From positions 496,001 to 560,000 of the forward strand of contig JAQOOI010000070.1 in assembly GCA_028554645.1 (NCBI GenBank): 64,000 nt of DNA, in the 5' to 3' direction. The position numbers were made by a program, and so were the translations under genes. Origin of the DNA: Omphalotus guepiniiformis. Taxonomy: Eukaryota; Basidiomycota; Agaricomycetes; Agaricales; Omphalotaceae. Of this stretch, positions 61,658 to 64,000 are shown in pieces (within the stretch, counting starts at the first letter, position 1; every line of letters begins with the position of its first letter). A model generated the notes under the pieces. The model saw nothing but the letters and a program-made list of their open reading frames with translations, did not search any database and had not been told where the DNA came from.

Positions 61658-62989
61658 ATGTTTCGCACAACAATCGAATTTACCTACGACGAATTTCTGG
61701 ACGCACTCAACCATCAAGCGTTTGTGGCAAGTCAAATCACTTTGAAAAACGAGATGGCTTCCTATGGGTTCATCGCCCTTCTCTTGGTTACGCATAGTAT
61801 CACTGTGATCCATCCGAATGCCTCTCTCGGTTGTTTTCCTCAGATTGAGATTGCTGCATCTAACGAAACCAAGTACCCCGATTTCGGGAGTCTTCTGTGC
61901 TCTTGCGTTAAAGATGTGACGACTCCTATTCAAGGCGCGCTGCGCACATGGTGGGAGATTAAAAGGTTCAATGACCTTAATGCGGCAACGGACGAATCGA
62001 TATACGACGAGTTTGAAGAGACATTTAGCAATCATCTAAAGCAATTTCGCGCTCAAGCAGCGGCCGCGTTTAACGCCTTTCCTGCCGCAGAACGTTTCCT
62101 GATGATCGTATCGCAGGGGCTTAGATTTGCTCTTCTGGAGTGGCCCAATCCAAGGATGAAGGAGGTCCCCAAGGAATCCCCGTGTAATTGGGTTCGGGGG
62201 CAGGAGAAGAAGATCTATGCTAAACTGGATAGTAAAAAGAACAAGATGTTCACGCAAGAAGCTAATCTGGCCACACAGCGATATCAACGAGCCGAATCTC
62301 TACTGAATGATCCCTCTGCCTACCTTCCGCCTAGAAATTCTAGACAGCGTGTGGAATTCAACAATAAAAAAAGCAAGATCTCGAAATGCATGAAGAATTG
62401 CAAAAAAGCTCTACGTCCGGAACATCTTGTCCGGGTCATCTATTTTGCAGAGCCCATGTTCACTTTGTCAGATCAAGTGGACAATACCTGGCGACGTATC
62501 ACGGGGCTCACCTCACAGTTTCGTGACGCTCTTCGTGCGACGTGCCGTCCACCTGATCCCAAATCTCCCGAATTCACCTTCAAGCCCTCATTTTTCGAAC
62601 CTCCAGCCTCATCACTCCAAGCAGAGATCGCTATACCTGAGGGAGCTCTAGATATTATCGCCGTAGCAGAGTTTCATGCGTTCGAAGGATATATCCAAGG
62701 TCTCACGGATGAGAGTTTCAAGATACTGGATGAGCATCGTGCGGAGAGTGCGTCTGATCCAGGCTCTGAGTCACCCTCGGACGGACCTGAGGAGAGTGAT
62801 TCAGACGCCCCTTCGTCGTCCTCGCAGGAGGAGGGTCCGTCCCTTACGTCGTCCTCGGAAGCGGTCGAGACGAACGCCTCAGAATTTATTCCCTCTCACG
62901 GTGAGGGAGATTCCGAGAGCATCCCAAGCTCTCCTATCGCCACACGCAAAAGCGCTAGGGTCACCCGCACTCGGAATGTAGCTCTTTGA
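61658..62989 (+). CDS. Single-exon 443-residue protein of unknown function
   Basis: One uninterrupted frame from ATG to TGA, unusual here because most genes of this size carry several introns. The N-terminus starts MFRTTIEFTYDEFLDALNHQ. The middle is helical and basic with coiled-coil character (FTQEANLATQRYQRAESLLN; SKISKCMKNCKKALRPEHLV). It is followed by VDNTWRRITGLTSQFRDALR. Residues from about 365 onward form a Ser/Glu/Asp/Pro-rich tail (SDPGSESPSDGPEESDSDAP), and the last 14 residues are basic (RKSARVTRTRNVAL). I recognise no domain. The lack of introns and its place beside the orphan family and decayed copies suggest an accessory, lineage-specific gene, perhaps of retroposed origin. 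No transposase or reverse-transcriptase motif is visible. Confidence 0.7.
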   Translation: MFRTTIEFTYDEFLDALNHQAFVASQITLKNEMASYGFIALLLVTHSITVIHPNASLGCFPQIEIAASNETKYPDFGSLLCSCVKDVTTPIQGALRTWWEIKRFNDLNAATDESIYDEFEETFSNHLKQFRAQAAAAFNAFPAAERFLMIVSQGLRFALLEWPNPRMKEVPKESPCNWVRGQEKKIYAKLDSKKNKMFTQEANLATQRYQRAESLLNDPSAYLPPRNSRQRVEFNNKKSKISKCMKNCKKALRPEHLVRVIYFAEPMFTLSDQVDNTWRRITGLTSQFRDALRATCRPPDPKSPEFTFKPSFFEPPASSLQAEIAIPEGALDIIAVAEFHAFEGYIQGLTDESFKILDEHRAESASDPGSESPSDGPEESDSDAPSSSSQEEGPSLTSSSEAVETNASEFIPSHGEGDSESIPSSPIATRKSARVTRTRNVAL

Positions 62990-63061
62990 ATTGTGGAAGA
63001 TGCGGTGTTCTTGTCGTCATAACTAGGATGGTTCCGGTGTTCTAAAAGGTTTGAGTATTGT

Positions 63062-63090
63062 GTGTAGTGTTGCGTGTAGTGTTGCGTGTA
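63062..63090. repeat. 12-nt tandem repeat (GTGTAGTGTTGC)n
   Basis: Two perfect 12-nt units and a partial third, just downstream of the 443-residue gene, probably in its 3' UTR or terminator region. Confidence 0.75.
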
Positions 63091-63537
63091 CGTGTAAAGA
63101 ATAAAGAATACCTCGAAATGTACTGTCATATGTAGTGAATAGAGCAATCAATAAGTTGTATGGCGGATGAAGAGAGTGGAGAGTGTAATCCTCGTGACAC
63201 TAGTACCGTGTATCGATTGTAGGCTCCCCTGTCAAGTTGAACCTCTAGTAAGTACCACTGCGAGAGTCGGGATACAAGCAGCGATTGGAGACTTGTGATA
63301 TTGGGTGCCATTAGTATCTAACGATATCCAATATCAACATATATCGCATCCTGTATCTAAACATCTCGCATCCCCGCCACTGTTCTGGCCACTTGGAACC
63401 GAACTGCCGTGTACATATCTCAGTGTGAGGCTCTTCAGTTGGGATGCAGTACTGTATCTTACAAGATTCCGGCGGAAACTCGTATGATATTGGTACGTGC
63501 TCTTCGATTATATTGCTGCAAGGCTCATCGCTGACTA

Positions 63538-63829
63538 GACAATCCTTAGCTACTGGTTTTTGGTTCAGATAATCTATGTCTACGAGAATGTGAAAGCTAT
63601 GTATCACTCGCAATTTTTCAGAGACGATAACTGTCACAGGGCATCCTCTGTGTTGCCTGCAAGCCAAGCTCTGCACTATAAAATGAGGATGGTAATGCTC
63701 GGACTTTTCAACGTGCTCTTGCTGCAGATGCTTCAAGTTGATTTAGCTACCAAAGATCTCCGCTCAGCGCTCAGGGGCGGAACAGTCGGTCTGACTGTGA
63801 GTGTCATCATGCACTACTTGTTCGTTTGA
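63538..63829 (+). CDS. Candidate exon, unknown
   Basis: After an acceptor-like AATCCTTAG near 63,549 the plus strand reads WFLVQIIYVYENVKAMYHSQ, HYKMRMVMLGLFNVLLLQML and VDLATKDLRSALRGGTVGLT, ending SVIMHYLFV and a stop. The hydrophobic blocks would suit a membrane protein. No upstream exon or start codon could be assigned. The opposite strand is also open here, so this may be chance. Confidence 0.25.
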
Positions 63830-63849
63830 TGACTGACTCCTTCATAAGT

Positions 63850-64000
63850 TGTTCCCCAGAAGTTCTTGATCATTCCGTTAGTTTGTGGGCGTCGAACAGC
63901 CAAAAGGCCTTCATATTCTGGAGCAGAAGGTGGAAGGTAAGCCAAAAATTCTGAACAACAATGAAGTTACATGTATTCGTGCTCCTGGAAAGCACGCTCT
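63850..64000 (-). pseudogene. Decayed third copy of the orphan family, cut by the window edge
   Basis: The string TTTGTGGGCGTCGAACAGCC at 63882-63901 is identical to 60962-60981 inside exon 2 of copy 2, where it encodes AVRRPQK on the minus strand. The flanking exon 1 end (ERAFQE) and the CTCCAG acceptor are also recognisable. In this copy one base is missing after the Phe codon (FWLF where copy 2 has FLAV), and the continuation KELDPRI is degraded, so the frame is broken. The remainder of the locus continues beyond the window. Confidence 0.6.

Overview
The window is nuclear DNA from a filamentous basidiomycete, most likely an Agaricomycete. The evidence is the gene architecture: genes are cut by many 45-75 nt introns with GTAAGT/GTGAGT donors and CTNAC-type branch sites. 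The gene content is also fungal: a CFEM-domain GPI protein, a Timeless/Tof1 gene, PRP43, CSN1, GPI11, PHO13, a bZIP factor of mushroom type, and ribosomal protein eL34. Most models below are joins of several exons on one strand. Outer limits are given from start codon to stop codon; internal exon limits were read by eye.

Layout. 0-9 kb is a dense housekeeping block: a PBDC1-family protein (-), a SANT/Myb ZZZ3-like protein (-), a tiny conserved-looking protein (-), GPI11 (+) and PHO13 (-). 9-12.4 kb is poor in intact genes, with one candidate membrane-protein exon pair. 12.4-14.7 kb holds a transaldolase-fold protein that has lost its Schiff-base lysine. 14.7-27.5 kb is a gene desert of about 13 kb interrupted only by one bZIP transcription factor (19.7-21.0 kb). 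The desert is sprinkled with GTAAGTA/TACTTAC words. 27.6-31.6 kb is TOF1 (replication fork protection). 31.6-34.9 kb contains decayed or unresolved coding patches. 35.0-39.0 kb is a divergent pair of paralogous four-helix membrane proteins. 39.2-42.3 kb holds an amidohydrolase and RPL34. 43-47.6 kb is an accessory patch: an orphan family gene, a small gene whose intron carries a MITE, a CFEM protein and small candidate genes. 47.8-52.8 kb returns to housekeeping genes (PRP43, CSN1). 53.6-60 kb has two divergently transcribed type II membrane enzymes, an SGNH hydrolase and a GT32-like glycosyltransferase, probably acting in Golgi glycan synthesis. 60.3-64 kb contains the second orphan family copy, a 443-residue single-exon unknown protein, and a decayed third orphan copy at the right edge.

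How genes work together. Most neighbours are functionally unrelated, as is usual in fungi. The arrangements that suggest a shared function or origin are the divergent tetraspan pair, the divergent SGNH/glycosyltransferase pair, and the dispersed orphan family with an acidic tail. No CRISPR array, prophage, rRNA gene or convincing tRNA was seen.
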